Positions 54,625-63,855 of a DNA stretch of 64,000 nucleotides are shown here, piece after piece. This DNA comes from Novispirillum itersonii (GTDB taxonomy: Bacteria > Pseudomonadota > Alphaproteobacteria > Rhodospirillales > Rhodospirillaceae). Each line of letters opens with the position of its first letter. Position 1 is the stretch's first letter. The notes beneath the pieces were generated by a model. The model saw nothing but the letters and a program-made list of their open reading frames with translations. It was not told the DNA's origin and did not search any database. Location: contig NZ_JACIIX010000003.1 of the NCBI RefSeq assembly GCF_014205675.1, positions 293,983-357,982 on the forward strand. Direction: 5' to 3'. Made by a program: the position numbers and the translations under genes.

Positions 54625-55077
54625 ATGATCCGTCCGAGCAATCAGGCCCCGACGCAGCGCCAGCTGCGCGTTAATGAAGAAATCCACCATGCCTTGGCCT
54701 GGGTGCTGGAGCGCGGGCAGTTCCGGGATCCGGTTCTGGCGGCAACGCCGATCACCGTGACCGAAGTGCGGTGCAGCCCTGACCTGCGCAATGCCACCGT
54801 GTTCTTCACGCCTCTCGGCGGGCAGGGCAATGCAGAGGCGCTGCGCGATGCGCTGACCCGGGCCCAGTCCTATCTGCGGCACGAACTGTCGCGGACGGTG
54901 GAGATGAAGTATCTGCCCCGTCTGTCGTTTCAGGTCGATACCAGCTTTGATGAATATGCCCGCATCGACACCCTGCTGCACCGTCCCGATGTGATGCGGG
55001 ATACCGCTGTTTCTGATGAGGATGGCGACGATCAGGACGCCGACGGTCAGGAGGAAGGGGACCGCCATGACGCGTAA
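54625..55077 (+). CDS. rbfA: Ribosome-binding factor A
   Basis: A 150-residue cold-shock-linked 30S maturation factor with a KH-like fold: [45 protein letters not shown] and [36 protein letters not shown]. The tail is acidic ([16 protein letters not shown]). AAGGGG lies before ATG 54625. The last 11 bases overlap truB. Confidence 0.95.
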   Translation: MIRPSNQAPTQRQLRVNEEIHHALAWVLERGQFRDPVLAATPITVTEVRCSPDLRNATVFFTPLGGQGNAEALRDALTRAQSYLRHELSRTVEMKYLPRLSFQVDTSFDEYARIDTLLHRPDVMRDTAVSDEDGDDQDADGQEEGDRHDA

Positions 55078-55993
55078 GCGTCGCGGAGAGGCGGTTCACG
55101 GCTGGGTGGCCGTTGATAAGCCGCTGGGCATGTCCTCGACGCATGTCGTGACGTTGGTCCGCCGGGCGTTTAATGCCCAGAAGGCCGGTCATGGCGGCAC
55201 GCTGGATCCGCTGGCGACCGGCATTCTGCCGGTGGCGTTGGGAGAGGCGACCAAGACCGTTCCCTATGTGATGGATGGTCGCAAGATCTACCGCTTCACG
55301 GTCTGTTTTGGTGAAGAACGCTCCACCGATGACAAGGAAGGTGAGGTGACGGCGACGCACCCTCATCGGCCGACCCGCGAGGAGCTTCTGGCGGCACTTC
55401 CGCAGTTCCTGGGTGAAATCCAGCAGATTCCACCGAAGTATTCGGCGGTCAAAGTCGATGGCCAGCGCGCCTACGATCTGGCGCGGGACGGAGAAGAGGT
55501 GGATCTGAAGGCGCGGACGATTCTGATCGAGTCGTTTGAACTGGAGGATATGCCCGATGCCGATCATGCGGTGTTCCGGGTCCGGACCGGGAAAGGGGCC
55601 TATGTCCGGTCTCTGGCCCGCGATCTGTCGCGGGCGGTGGGCACGGTCGGCCATGTTGCCACCCTGCGGCGTCTGGCCTGCGGCCCCTTTGATGAGCCGT
55701 CCTCGATTTCTCTGGATAAACTGGATGCGGTGCGCCATAGTGCCGCCCCTGCGGATTTCCTGCTTCCTGTTGTGACCGCGCTGGACGACATCCCGGCGCT
55801 GGCCTTGACAGAAGCGGAAGCCCGCCGCCTCTCCAACGGGCTGACGGTGGCCTATGCCCCGGTTGCCGCCCGTCTGGCGCTCTCTGATCTTGCTGACGGC
55901 ACCACGGTGCGGGCGATGGACGGAGAGCGGCTGGTGGCGATTGCCCGGCTCCACGGCCCGGAAATCCGGTCCGTGCGGGTCATGAATCTCTAA
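55067..55993 (+). CDS. truB: tRNA pseudouridine(55) synthase
   Basis: A 308-residue enzyme that makes pseudouridine 55 in the T-loop of tRNAs. The catalytic Asp is D47 in [32 protein letters not shown] and [33 protein letters not shown] are the other family blocks. It overlaps rbfA by 11 bases, and rpsO follows 26 bases later. Confidence 0.96.
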   Translation: MTRKRRGEAVHGWVAVDKPLGMSSTHVVTLVRRAFNAQKAGHGGTLDPLATGILPVALGEATKTVPYVMDGRKIYRFTVCFGEERSTDDKEGEVTATHPHRPTREELLAALPQFLGEIQQIPPKYSAVKVDGQRAYDLARDGEEVDLKARTILIESFELEDMPDADHAVFRVRTGKGAYVRSLARDLSRAVGTVGHVATLRRLACGPFDEPSSISLDKLDAVRHSAAPADFLLPVVTALDDIPALALTEAEARRLSNGLTVAYAPVAARLALSDLADGTTVRAMDGERLVAIARLHGPEIRSVRVMNL

Positions 55994-56019
55994 TCTTACG
56001 AAGACCAAAGGAGTCTGCG

Positions 56020-56289
56020 ATGTCGATCACCGCTGCCCGCAAGCAGGAACTGATCAAGGAATACGCCGTCAAAGAAGGCGATACCGGTTCGCCGGAAGTG
56101 CAGGTTGCCATCCTGTCCGAGCGTATCCGCAACCTGACCGAACACTTCAAGGATCACAAGAAGGACAACCACTCCCGCCGTGGTCTGCTGATCATGGTCG
56201 GTCAGCGTCGCAGCCTTCTTGATTACCTGAAGAAGAAGAGCCAGAAGCGCTACGAGACCCTGATCGAGCGTCTGGGCCTGCGTAAGTAA
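56020..56289 (+). CDS. rpsO: 30S ribosomal protein S15
   Basis: An 89-residue protein, the normal S15 length, with [69 protein letters not shown]. It binds 16S rRNA early in assembly. AAAGGAG precedes the ATG. A terminator follows before pnp. Confidence 0.98.
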   Translation: MSITAARKQELIKEYAVKEGDTGSPEVQVAILSERIRNLTEHFKDHKKDNHSRRGLLIMVGQRRSLLDYLKKKSQKRYETLIERLGLRK

Positions 56290-56620
56290 GCTTGTGGTTA
56301 AAGGTTTCGGGGACGCCTTCGGGCGTCCCCTTCCTTTTGGGGAATCGGCACCGCATCTGCCGGGCCGGAAACCGTCCTCCACGCAGGCGTCCCCCAGTGT
56401 GACGCTGCTGTGATGAATTTGCGGGCGGCGACAGATTTTCAGCGCCAGATGGCGCGGAACAGAGTATAGATTAGGCACTATTACAAAGAGAAAAGACCGC
56501 GACCGGACAGTCCGGTCCGCCGATCCAGTGACGGGATCGCGCCATGGGGTGCGGTACCGGGATCCGGGCGGATGGGGCAAACACAAGGCGCCGGTCAAAA
56601 TTGGTAAGGAAAACAGACAC
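56290..56620 (+). other. 331-bp rpsO-pnp spacer
   Basis: It contains the rpsO terminator, then the short palindrome GCGCCA-GA-TGGCGC near 56,440-56,453, AT-rich sequence (TATAGATTAG near 56,465) that may be a pnp promoter, and the pnp ribosome site TAAGGA. In other bacteria the pnp leader is cut by RNase III for autoregulation; I cannot see a long hairpin here. Confidence 0.5.
56309..56338 (+). terminator. Rho-independent terminator of rpsO
   Basis: GGGGACGCC pairs with GGCGTCCCC around the stable tetraloop TTCG, followed by TTCCTTTT, 20 bases after the rpsO stop. Confidence 0.9.
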
Positions 56621-58747
56621 ATGTCTATGTTCAAGGTGTACCGTAAGGAAATCGAATGGGGTGGCCGCAAGCTGGTTCTGGAAACCGGTCGCGTCGCCCG
56701 TCAGGCCGATGGGGCCGTTCTGGTGTCTTACGGGGAAACCACCGTCCTGTGTACCGCTGTCGGCGCCAAGTCCCCGAAGCCGGGTCAGGACTTCTTCCCG
56801 CTGACCGTCAACTATCAGGAAAAGACCTTCGCTGCGGGCAAGATCCCGGGCGGGTTCTTCAAGCGTGAAGGCCGTCCGTCGGAAAAGGAAACTCTGGTTT
56901 CCCGCCTGATCGACCGTCCGATCCGTCCGCTGTTCCATGATAACTACAAGTGCGAAACTCAGGTGGTTGCCACCGTTCTGTCGCACGATCTGGAAAACGA
57001 TCCGGACATCGTCGCCATGATCGGGGCCTCCGCCGCCCTGACCATTTCCGGCCTGCCGTTCCTCGGCCCGATCGGCGCGGCCCGCGTCGCCCATGTCGAT
57101 GGTCAGTATGTGCTGAACCCGACCTCGGACCAGCACAAGTCCTCCGTCCTCGACCTCGTGGTCGCCGGGACCTCGGAAGGCGTGCTGATGGTCGAATCCG
57201 AAGCGCAGGAACTGACCGAAGAGCAGATGCTGGGTGCGGTGACCTTCGGTCACGAAGCCTATCAGCAGGTGATCAACGCGATCATCGATCTGGCTGAGAT
57301 GTGCGCCAAGGAACCGCGCGAGCTGTCCGCTCCGGCCCCGGAAAAGGCCGTGGTCGAGCAGGCGTTCGAAGCGTTCCGCGCCGAGCTGGAAGCGGCCTAC
57401 AAGATCGCTGCCAAGACCGAGCGTCAGAATGCCGTCGCCGCCGTCAAGCAGAAGGCTCTGGCCTCGCTGGATCCGGAAAACACCGCCGCGCTGGCGCTGG
57501 CCGGGGAAGTGTTCAAGCATCTGGAAGCGGATGTCGTCCGTTCCAACATCCTGAGCACCGGCCTGCGGATCGATGGCCGTGACACCAAGACCGTCCGTGC
57601 CATCGAATCCTATGTCGGTGTGCTGCCGCGCACCCATGGTTCGGCCCTGTTCACCCGTGGGGAAACCCAGGCGATGGTCGTTGCCACCCTCGGCACCGGT
57701 CAGGATGAGCAGATCATCGACGCGCTGGAAGGCGAATACCGCGAAAACTTCATGCTGCACTACAACTTCCCGCCGTACTCGGTCGGTGAAGCCGGTCGCA
57801 TGGGGTCTCCGGGCCGCCGTGAAATCGGCCATGGCAAGCTGGCGTGGCGTGCGGTGCATCCGCTGCTGCCGGCTAAGGATGCCTTCCCGTACACCATCCG
57901 CGTGGTGTCGGAAATCACCGAATCCAACGGTTCTTCCTCGATGGCGACCGTCTGCGGCACCTCGCTGGCGCTGATGGATGCCGGTGTGCCGCTGACCCGT
58001 CCGGTGGCCGGGATCGCCATGGGCCTGATCAAGGAAGGCGAGAAGTTCGCCGTCCTGTCCGACATTCTCGGCGACGAAGATCACCTCGGCGACATGGACT
58101 TCAAGGTTGCCGGCACCGAGCGTGGCGTGACCAGCCTTCAGATGGACATCAAGATCACCTCGATCACCAAGGAGATCATGGACATCGCCCTGCGGCAGGC
58201 CAAGGATGGCCGTCTGCACATTTTGGGCGAAATGTCTCAGGCTCTGGGTTCCGCCCGGACCGAAGTGTCCTCGACCGCTCCGCGCATCACCACCCTGAAG
58301 ATCGATCCGTCCAAGATCCGTGACGTCATCGGCTCCGGTGGTAAGGTGATCCGTGAGATCACCGAACAGACCGGCACCAAGATCGACATCGAAGACGATG
58401 GCACCATCAAGGTTGCCGCCGTGGACAACGAAGCTGCCCAGAAGGCCGTCAACTGGATTAAGGGCATCGTCGCTGAACCGGAAATCGGCGAGATCTATCA
58501 GGGCAAGGTCGTGAAGCTGATGGACTTCGGCGCCTTCGTGAACTTCCTCGGGAAGCGCGACGGTCTGGTCCACATCTCCGAAATGTCGGAAAAGCGGGGC
58601 ACCAAGCCGTCTGACCACGTCAACCAGGGCGATAACGTCTGGGTGAAGTGCATCGGCTTCGATGACCGCGGCAAGATCAAGCTGTCGATGAAGCAGGTTG
58701 ATCAGGCCACCGGCAAGGAAAAGGTCGGGGATTCGGAAGAGGTCTGA
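56621..58747 (+). CDS. pnp: Polyribonucleotide nucleotidyltransferase (PNPase)
   Basis: A 708-residue 3'-5' phosphorolytic exoribonuclease and degradosome component. Two RNase-PH domains are visible: the first with [10 protein letters not shown] and [27 protein letters not shown], the second with [33 protein letters not shown] and [23 protein letters not shown] domain ([21 protein letters not shown], about 565-585) and an S1 domain ([34 protein letters not shown]) follow. ATG 56621 follows TAAGGA; a longer in-frame lead from 56528 has no family similarity. Confidence 0.97.
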   Translation: MSMFKVYRKEIEWGGRKLVLETGRVARQADGAVLVSYGETTVLCTAVGAKSPKPGQDFFPLTVNYQEKTFAAGKIPGGFFKREGRPSEKETLVSRLIDRPIRPLFHDNYKCETQVVATVLSHDLENDPDIVAMIGASAALTISGLPFLGPIGAARVAHVDGQYVLNPTSDQHKSSVLDLVVAGTSEGVLMVESEAQELTEEQMLGAVTFGHEAYQQVINAIIDLAEMCAKEPRELSAPAPEKAVVEQAFEAFRAELEAAYKIAAKTERQNAVAAVKQKALASLDPENTAALALAGEVFKHLEADVVRSNILSTGLRIDGRDTKTVRAIESYVGVLPRTHGSALFTRGETQAMVVATLGTGQDEQIIDALEGEYRENFMLHYNFPPYSVGEAGRMGSPGRREIGHGKLAWRAVHPLLPAKDAFPYTIRVVSEITESNGSSSMATVCGTSLALMDAGVPLTRPVAGIAMGLIKEGEKFAVLSDILGDEDHLGDMDFKVAGTERGVTSLQMDIKITSITKEIMDIALRQAKDGRLHILGEMSQALGSARTEVSSTAPRITTLKIDPSKIRDVIGSGGKVIREITEQTGTKIDIEDDGTIKVAAVDNEAAQKAVNWIKGIVAEPEIGEIYQGKVVKLMDFGAFVNFLGKRDGLVHISEMSEKRGTKPSDHVNQGDNVWVKCIGFDDRGKIKLSMKQVDQATGKEKVGDSEEV

Positions 58748-58780
58748 GCCTTACCGTTTATCGGATGACCGGATGATTGC

Positions 58781-58817
58781 AGGCCCCCGCCGGAAACGGC
58801 GGGGGCCTCTGCATTTT
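58781..58817 (+). terminator. Rho-independent terminator of pnp
   Basis: AGGCCCCCGCCG pairs perfectly with CGGCGGGGGCCT around a GAAA tetraloop, then CTGCATTTT, 33 bases after the pnp stop. Confidence 0.92.
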
Positions 58818-58952
58818 CAGCCGCTGAAACCGAACGGAAAGACACAAAAACGCGCTTTTCCGATTCTCTGGGGAGGAGTAGGGTTCTTGCCGGATTGGCG
58901 CATTTTTGGCTGCGCCTGACTGTCTCTGGCTCCTGCAAGGACTCTCTGCCTC

Positions 58953-59705
58953 ATGTCATCGAAGCTGTATCCGTTCTGGGTGGTTGGTCACCGTGGGGCC
59001 AAGGCTGTGGCCCCGGAAAATACACTGGTCTCGGTGCGCCGTGCCGCCGCTGACGGTGCGAAAATGGTCGAAGTGGACATTAAGCTGACTGCTGATGGCC
59101 GGGCGATGGTCCTGCACGATGAACTGCTGGACCGCACCACCGATGGCAGTGGCCCGATGGAGCAGACCCTGTTCGAGGCGGTGAGTGCTCTTGATGCCGG
59201 ATCGTGGTTCTCCCCGGACTTCAAGGGCGAGCCGGTGCCGACTCTGGAAGAGCTGATCGATGTTCTGGCCGAACTCTCGTTGGCGGTGAATCTGGAAATC
59301 AAACCGTGTCCGGGGCGGGAAGCGGAAACCGCCAAAGTGTGCATTGACGTGGCACGGGCGGCCTGGCCGTCGCATCTGCCGCCGCCGGTGCTGTCCAGCT
59401 TCTCCCGCACCAGCATGGAAGTGGCCCGTGATCTGGCCCGTGACTGGCCCCGGGCCTGGCTGGATGAAAAACTGTCCGAGGATTGGGACGATCTGGCGGT
59501 GGCGCTGGATGTGCAGGCGGCCCATCTGGGCACCAAAGACCTGACGGAGGCGGATGTGCGCCGGGTTCTGGCCAGTGGCCGGGAGCTGGCGGTGTGGACG
59601 GTCAATGATGTTGCCCGTGCCAAACAGCTGCGGTCGTGGGGGGCTGCGGCGATCATCACCGATAACCCGGCCCTGCTGATTGCCGGCGGTGATGGCCTCG
59701 CCTGA
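58953..59705 (+). CDS. ugpQ: Cytoplasmic glycerophosphodiester phosphodiesterase (UgpQ-like)
   Basis: A 250-residue TIM-barrel enzyme that splits glycerophosphodiesters to glycerol-3-phosphate and an alcohol. The catalytic set is VGHRGAKAVAPENT, EVDIKLTADGRAMVLHDELLDRTTDGSG, and LEIKPCPG. It has no signal peptide, so it acts in the cytoplasm like UgpQ rather than GlpQ. It is a single gene with terminators before and after. Confidence 0.93.
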   Translation: MSSKLYPFWVVGHRGAKAVAPENTLVSVRRAAADGAKMVEVDIKLTADGRAMVLHDELLDRTTDGSGPMEQTLFEAVSALDAGSWFSPDFKGEPVPTLEELIDVLAELSLAVNLEIKPCPGREAETAKVCIDVARAAWPSHLPPPVLSSFSRTSMEVARDLARDWPRAWLDEKLSEDWDDLAVALDVQAAHLGTKDLTEADVRRVLASGRELAVWTVNDVARAKQLRSWGAAAIITDNPALLIAGGDGLA

Positions 59706-60022
59706 CGGGTAACCCTTCACTATCAGGGTGTTATCATTCCCTGCTGCGGAAACCCTGCGGCAAAAGCGTAAAAAACGGCTGCGGATCATGGGTCTGTGGC
59801 CGTTTTTGTCATCTTCCCTAGGCATAAAACATCATCGACAAGCACGGCTGAAGGGGGGATAACACTGTCTGGCGTCCACGGCATGTGGCCATGGGCGAAC
59901 CTCACCGGCTGGTCTGTCATTGCCCCGCCCGGGGGCGACTCCGACAGGTGCAGCCATCACATAATTGGGACCGCGAAGGCCCCTGGGCGCCGTAAGGTGT
60001 TCGAAACGAGGGAGTACATGCT
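59706..60022 (+). other. 317-bp spacer before the nitronate monooxygenase-like gene
   Basis: It contains a terminator (59771-59807) and the likely promoter of the next gene, which I could not define. A 76-codon open frame (59796-60026) ends at the TGA overlapping the next start; it has no ribosome site or recognisable sequence. The ATG at 60018 begins a two-codon frame (ATGCTGTGA) that overlaps the GTG start. Confidence 0.55.
59771..59807 (+). terminator. Terminator after ugpQ
   Basis: AAAAACGGC pairs with GCCGTTTTT; inside, CGGATC pairs with GGTCTG (with two G-T pairs) around ATG. Five T close the 3' side. It lies 65 bases after the ugpQ stop. Confidence 0.65.
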
Positions 60023-61423
60023 GTGAAAGCCATCAATCCCGTGGTCATTTCTGGCCGGGAAGTGCACCCCATTGTCGAAGGGGGCAAGGGCGTTGCCGTT
60101 TCCACCGGTCTCAGCGCCGGGGCTTTTGCCGCAGCAGGGGCTGTCGGCACCTTCTCCGGGGTGAACCCGGACTTCTATGATGAGAATGGCAATACCATCC
60201 CGGTGGCCTACAAAGGCAAAACCCGGGCTGAACGCCATGAAGAACTGGTGGAGATGGGCATCCGCGGCGCGGTGGCGCAGGCGAAGATTGCCCATGAAAC
60301 CTCCAATGGTCAGGGGCGGATCCACATCAACGTCCTGTGGGAAATGGGCGGCGCTGAACGGGTTCTGGAAGGGGCGCTGGAAGGCGCGCCGGGCCTGATT
60401 CACGGTGTCACCTGCGGGGCGGGCATGCCGTACAAGGTGGCGGAGATCGCCGCCCGCTATAAGGTCTGGTATTATCCGATCGTGTCTTCGGCCCGCGCGT
60501 TCCGCGCCCTGTGGAAGCGCAGCTACCACAAGATGCCGGAATGGCTGGGCGGCGTGGTGTACGAAGATCCGTGGCTGGCCGGTGGTCATAACGGCCTGTC
60601 CAACGTCGAAGACCCGCGTCAGCCGCAGGATCCGATGCCGCGTGTGCGCGAACTGCGCACCATGATGCGGGAGCTGGGCGCTCCTGAGGTGCCGATCTTT
60701 ATGGCCGGTGGCGTGTGGTGCCTGAAGGACTGGGCCGACTGGATTGATAATCCGGAGCTGGGCCCGATTGCCTTCCAGTTCGGGACCCGCCCGCTGCTGA
60801 CGCAGGAAAGCCCGATTTCCGCAGAGTGGAAGCGCCGTCTGCTGACCCTGTCCAAGGGGGATATCTCTCTGCATCAGTTCAGTCCGACCGGCTTCTATTC
60901 CTCGGCGGTCCGGAACACTTTCCTGCGGGGTCTGGAAGACCGGACCGCGCATCAGGTGACCTATAGCCGTGAGGCCACGGCAGACCTGAGCGACTCCGTC
61001 GCCGTCGGGGCGCGGGGCCGCGAAATTTTCGTTTCTCCGGCGGACAAGGCCCGCGTCACCGGCTGGATCGCCGAAGGTCGCACCCAGGGCATGCGGACCC
61101 CGGACGAGACGATGATCTTTGTGACGGAAGAGGATGCCCGCACCATCCTGACCGACCAGAAAAACTGCATGGGTTGCCTGTCCGCCTGCGCATTCTCCAA
61201 CTGGTCGCAGCATGGCGAAGGCTTCAGCACCGGACGCACCGCCGACCCGCGCAGCTTCTGTATTCAGAAGACCTTGCAGGATATCGCCCATGGGGCCGAT
61301 CCGGAGCACGAGCTGATGTTTGCCGGGCATAATGCCTATCGGTTTGCCGATGACCCGTTCTACGCCAATGGCTTTATCCCGACCGTGAAGCAGCTGGTTG
61401 ACCGGATTCTGACCGGCGAGTGA
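60023..61423 (+). CDS. Nitronate monooxygenase-family flavoprotein (large form)
   Basis: A 466-residue protein of the 2-nitropropane dioxygenase/NMO TIM-barrel group (also related to FMN-dependent enoyl reductases). GVTCGAGMPYKVAEIAARYKVWYYPIVSS, GGHNGLSN, IFMAGGVW and GPIAFQFGTRPLLTQESPIS form the FMN-binding face. A long C-terminus adds a conserved Cys pair (DQKNCMGCLSACAFSNW) and a third Cys (RSFCIQKTLQ), not found in classical NMOs, which suggests a metal or redox role. The start is GTG with GAGGGAG upstream. The true substrate is unknown. Confidence 0.8.
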   Translation: MKAINPVVISGREVHPIVEGGKGVAVSTGLSAGAFAAAGAVGTFSGVNPDFYDENGNTIPVAYKGKTRAERHEELVEMGIRGAVAQAKIAHETSNGQGRIHINVLWEMGGAERVLEGALEGAPGLIHGVTCGAGMPYKVAEIAARYKVWYYPIVSSARAFRALWKRSYHKMPEWLGGVVYEDPWLAGGHNGLSNVEDPRQPQDPMPRVRELRTMMRELGAPEVPIFMAGGVWCLKDWADWIDNPELGPIAFQFGTRPLLTQESPISAEWKRRLLTLSKGDISLHQFSPTGFYSSAVRNTFLRGLEDRTAHQVTYSREATADLSDSVAVGARGREIFVSPADKARVTGWIAEGRTQGMRTPDETMIFVTEEDARTILTDQKNCMGCLSACAFSNWSQHGEGFSTGRTADPRSFCIQKTLQDIAHGADPEHELMFAGHNAYRFADDPFYANGFIPTVKQLVDRILTGE

Positions 61424-61472
61424 TTTGGTTCCGCCCGCATCCCCCACGGAAAAAGTGGCTTTGCGGGCGGTC

Positions 61473-61486
61473 TTGATCTAGCTCAA
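61473..61486. promoter_or_regulatory. FNR/FixK-type box between the NMO-like gene and irr
   Basis: TTGATCTAGCTCAA matches the FNR/FixK/Dnr consensus TTGAT-N4-ATCAA with one mismatch. If it activates from -41.5, transcription would begin near 61,521, inside the following hairpin, which is odd; it may instead repress or act on a promoter further downstream that reads irr (ATG 61687). Confidence 0.45.
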
Positions 61487-61503
61487 TGCAATGATTCCAA
61501 ATT

Positions 61504-61544
61504 GGGGTGATGGTGCGCCTAACAACGCACCATCACCCCTTTTT
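61504..61544 (+). terminator. Strong terminator of the NMO-like gene
   Basis: A perfect 14-bp stem (GGGGTGATGGTGCG and its complement) around CCTAACAA, followed by five T, 80 bases after the stop. Confidence 0.93.
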
Positions 61545-61686
61545 CATTCTGCTCCCCGTCTTCACTGCTCATGGCTGCCGCCGGATGATGGCGCGCCGCC
61601 AAGCGCTGAACGTTTGTCTGCGCCCCGGCTCGGTGGCGTCAGGAACACCGGAAGACCGGTCGGACCGCATAAGGACTCGGCTTGCC

Positions 61687-62100
61687 ATGAACATGATGCG
61701 CCCCACTCTCAGCCTTGTTGACCGTCTGCGTGCCAGCGGCCTGCGCCCGACCCGGCAGCGGTTGTCTCTGGCGAAGATTCTGTTCGATCATGGCGACCGT
61801 CATGTCTCGGCGGAACAGCTGCACACGGAAGCGATGGAGCAGAATGTGCGGGTGTCGCTGGCGACCGTCTATAATACGCTGCATCAGTTTACCGATGCCG
61901 GTCTGCTGCGGGAAATTGTGGTTGATGCCGGGCGGTCCTATTTCGATACCAACACCTCCACCCACCATCATTTTTTCTTTGAAGGATCGGGCCGTCTGGA
62001 AGATATTCCGTCGGAACAGGTCCATCTCGACCGCCTGCCCGATGCTCCGGCCGGGCACCGGATCCGCCGCGTTGATGTGATCGTCCGCGTCGAGGGCTGA
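61687..62100 (+). CDS. irr: Iron response regulator Irr (Fur family)
   Basis: A 137-residue Fur-fold regulator. The winged helix shows LRPTRQRLSLAKILFDHGDRHVSAEQLH and VSLATVYNTLHQFTDAGLLREIVVD. The His triplet STHHHFFFEGSG (93-95) is the Irr-type metal/heme site. There is no cysteine at all, so the N-terminal heme regulatory motif of Bradyrhizobium Irr is absent. Irr controls iron and heme genes under iron limitation. The ATG at 61687 is used; 61693 is also possible. Confidence 0.92.
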   Translation: MNMMRPTLSLVDRLRASGLRPTRQRLSLAKILFDHGDRHVSAEQLHTEAMEQNVRVSLATVYNTLHQFTDAGLLREIVVDAGRSYFDTNTSTHHHFFFEGSGRLEDIPSEQVHLDRLPDAPAGHRIRRVDVIVRVEG

Positions 62101-62115
62101 GCAGGTCATAAGTTT

Positions 62116-62136
62116 GGCTTAGTCTCAGGCTGAGCC
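62116..62136. promoter_or_regulatory. Imperfect palindrome downstream of irr
   Basis: A 21-base element with outer arms GGCTTAG and CTGAGCC and a symmetrical TCTCAGG centre lies 15 bases after the irr stop and just upstream of a TTGACG (62146). It could be an operator for the MATE gene; the binder is unknown. Confidence 0.35.
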
Positions 62137-62192
62137 GACAAGGGGTTGACGCCCCGTCTTTGCTTCACACATTCTGAATATGTCCAATCTGC

Positions 62193-62230
62193 GCCGCTAT
62201 TCCGGAGACGGGATAGCGGCTGTTGCATTT
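62193..62230 (+). terminator. Hairpin between irr and the MATE gene
   Basis: GCCGCTATTCCG pairs with CGGGATAGCGGC (12 pairs, one G-T) around a GAGA tetraloop, followed by TGTTGCATTT. It is probably the irr terminator, though the U-tract is interrupted. Confidence 0.6.
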
Positions 62231-62325
62231 AAGGGGCTTCCGGCGCGGGAAGCCCACGGATTGGATGGTTTTAAGCACATTCAAGAGGGTATCGGCCTTA
62301 AGCGGTACGGTATCAAGGTGAAGCA

Positions 62326-63750
62326 ATGGATATGACGACAAGCCTCGGAACACGGGGCGACCATCACCACACCGGCGGAAACAGCTGGTGGGAAGAAACG
62401 CGGGCGATGCTGCTGCTGGGCTGGCCGCTGGTGCTGACCAGTCTGGCGCAGGTGATGATGAATGCCACGGATGTGCTGTTCATCGGCCGGGTTGGGCCAC
62501 AGGCTCTGGCGGCGGCGGCCTTGGGGACAAACCTGTATATCGCCGCCTTTGTGGTTGGTCTGGGGTTGGGGATTGCCACCTCAGCCATGCTGGCACAGAC
62601 CCTTGGCCGGTCCCGCCATGCGGTCCGGGATGTCCGCCGCACGGTGCGTCAGGCCTTGTGGATCTGCGTCTTCACGGTGATTCCGGTCTGGGTCGTGCTG
62701 TGGCAGGCCGAAGCCATTCTGCTGCGGATCGGTCAGGCACCGGATTTGGCGGCGGAAGCCGCGCGGTTTGTTCATGTTCTGCAATGGGGCATGCTGCCGA
62801 TCTGGATCTTTATGGTCCTGCGGTCGTTCTGTGCGGCGCTGGAACGGGCGCATCCGCCGATGTTGGTGACGATTCTGGCGATCGGGCTGAACATCCTCCT
62901 CAACTGGCTGCTGGTGTTCGGTCACTTTGGCTTTCCGGCGCTTGGCCTTCAGGGGTCGGCTCTGGCGACACTGATCAGCAGCGTCTTCATGGCCCTGACA
63001 CTGCTGGCCTACATCCTGCGCGACCGGCATCTGCGCCGGTTTTACATTCTTGGCCGCTTCTGGCGGGCCGATTGGCCGCGCCTGCGGGAACTGGCGAAGC
63101 TGGCCGGGCCGATCATCATCACTTTGGCCTTCGAGATGCTGGTCTTCAACGTCGCCGTCATGCTGATGGGGTTGATCGGGAAGGATGAGCTTGCAGCACA
63201 CTCCATCGCTATTCAGATGGCCTCGCTGACGTTCATGGTGCCGGTCGGTCTGTCGCAGGCGGCCGTGGTCCGGGTCGGGTTGGCAGCCGGACGGGGGGAT
63301 ATGATTGGTGTGGCCCGCGCCGGATGGGTGGCGATTGGGCTTGGTGTGGTTTTCATGAGCTGTACGGCGCTTCTGTTTGTGACGATGCCGTCGCTGATCG
63401 TTGAGCTGTTTCTGGGGGAAATTACCGAAGACAAGGTGGCAGTGGCCCGGCATGCCGCCGTGTTTTTGGGGATTGCCGGGATTTTCCAGATTGTTGACGG
63501 CGTTCAGTGTCTGGCATCCGGTGTCCTGCGGGGACTGAAGGACGCGACCATTCCCATGTTGATTGCCGCCGTCGGCTATTGGGTGATCGGCCTGCCGGTC
63601 GGGGCCTGGCTGGCGTTCCGGGGCGGAATGGGCGGTGCGGGTATCTGGGTCGGCCTTGCGGTTGGCCTTGGCTCCGTTGCGGTGATGATGCTGGTGCGTT
63701 GGTCGTGGCGGGATCGGCTGGGACTGCTGACGCCATACCGGCAAGGATGA
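62326..63750 (+). CDS. MATE family multidrug/metabolite efflux transporter
   Basis: A 474-residue, 12-TM inner-membrane antiporter of the NorM/DinF fold. The N-terminal bundle begins WPLVLTSLAQVMMNATDVLFIGRVGPQALAAAALG. The C-terminal bundle begins LAGPIIITLAFEMLVFNVAVMLMGLIGKDELAAHSIAIQMASLTFMVPVGLSQAAVVRVGLAAGRGD, and QIVDGVQCLASGVLRGLKDATIP is a family block. The substrates are unknown. The soluble N-terminus has a short His run (DHHHTGG). Confidence 0.93.
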   Translation: MDMTTSLGTRGDHHHTGGNSWWEETRAMLLLGWPLVLTSLAQVMMNATDVLFIGRVGPQALAAAALGTNLYIAAFVVGLGLGIATSAMLAQTLGRSRHAVRDVRRTVRQALWICVFTVIPVWVVLWQAEAILLRIGQAPDLAAEAARFVHVLQWGMLPIWIFMVLRSFCAALERAHPPMLVTILAIGLNILLNWLLVFGHFGFPALGLQGSALATLISSVFMALTLLAYILRDRHLRRFYILGRFWRADWPRLRELAKLAGPIIITLAFEMLVFNVAVMLMGLIGKDELAAHSIAIQMASLTFMVPVGLSQAAVVRVGLAAGRGDMIGVARAGWVAIGLGVVFMSCTALLFVTMPSLIVELFLGEITEDKVAVARHAAVFLGIAGIFQIVDGVQCLASGVLRGLKDATIPMLIAAVGYWVIGLPVGAWLAFRGGMGGAGIWVGLAVGLGSVAVMMLVRWSWRDRLGLLTPYRQG

Positions 63751-63757
63751 TTGACCG

Positions 63758-63790
63758 TCCGGGCGGCAGAGAGATGCCCTGCCGCCCGGA
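63758..63790. terminator. Hairpin after the MATE gene
   Basis: TCCGGGCGGCAG pairs perfectly with CTGCCGCCCGGA (12 bp) around a nine-base loop, right after the MATE stop. There is no U-run, so it may act with Rho or shield the mRNA end. Confidence 0.5.
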
Positions 63791-63826
63791 TCCTTCAGAA
63801 AAGAGTCATTTTCTTGAAAATAGTGT

Positions 63827-63855
63827 TTGACGGTTGTGCTGCGCGGACCTATAAA
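63827..63855 (+). promoter_or_regulatory. Strong stable-RNA promoter, probably rRNA operon P1
   Basis: TTGACG (63827-63832), 17-base spacer, TATAAA (63850-63855), then the GC-rich discriminator GCGCCTCCC typical of stringently controlled rRNA promoters. An A/T-rich UP-element-like stretch (AAAAGAGTCATTTTCTTGAAAATAG) lies directly upstream, split as 63800-63810 and 63811-63823. Confidence 0.75.

Noticed and set aside
51112..55068. 1318-codon open frame on the minus strand across infB and rbfA
   Set aside because: It is antisense to two certain genes and His/Asp/Gly-rich, as expected for the reverse frame of GC-rich coding DNA; no ribosome site or known domain.
56471..58618. 715-codon minus-strand frame antisense to pnp
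   Set aside because: Mirror frame of PNPase; composition typical of antisense in GC-rich genes.
59796..60026. 76-codon frame ending at the NMO-like start
   Set aside because: It begins within the ugpQ terminator, has no ribosome site and no family resemblance.
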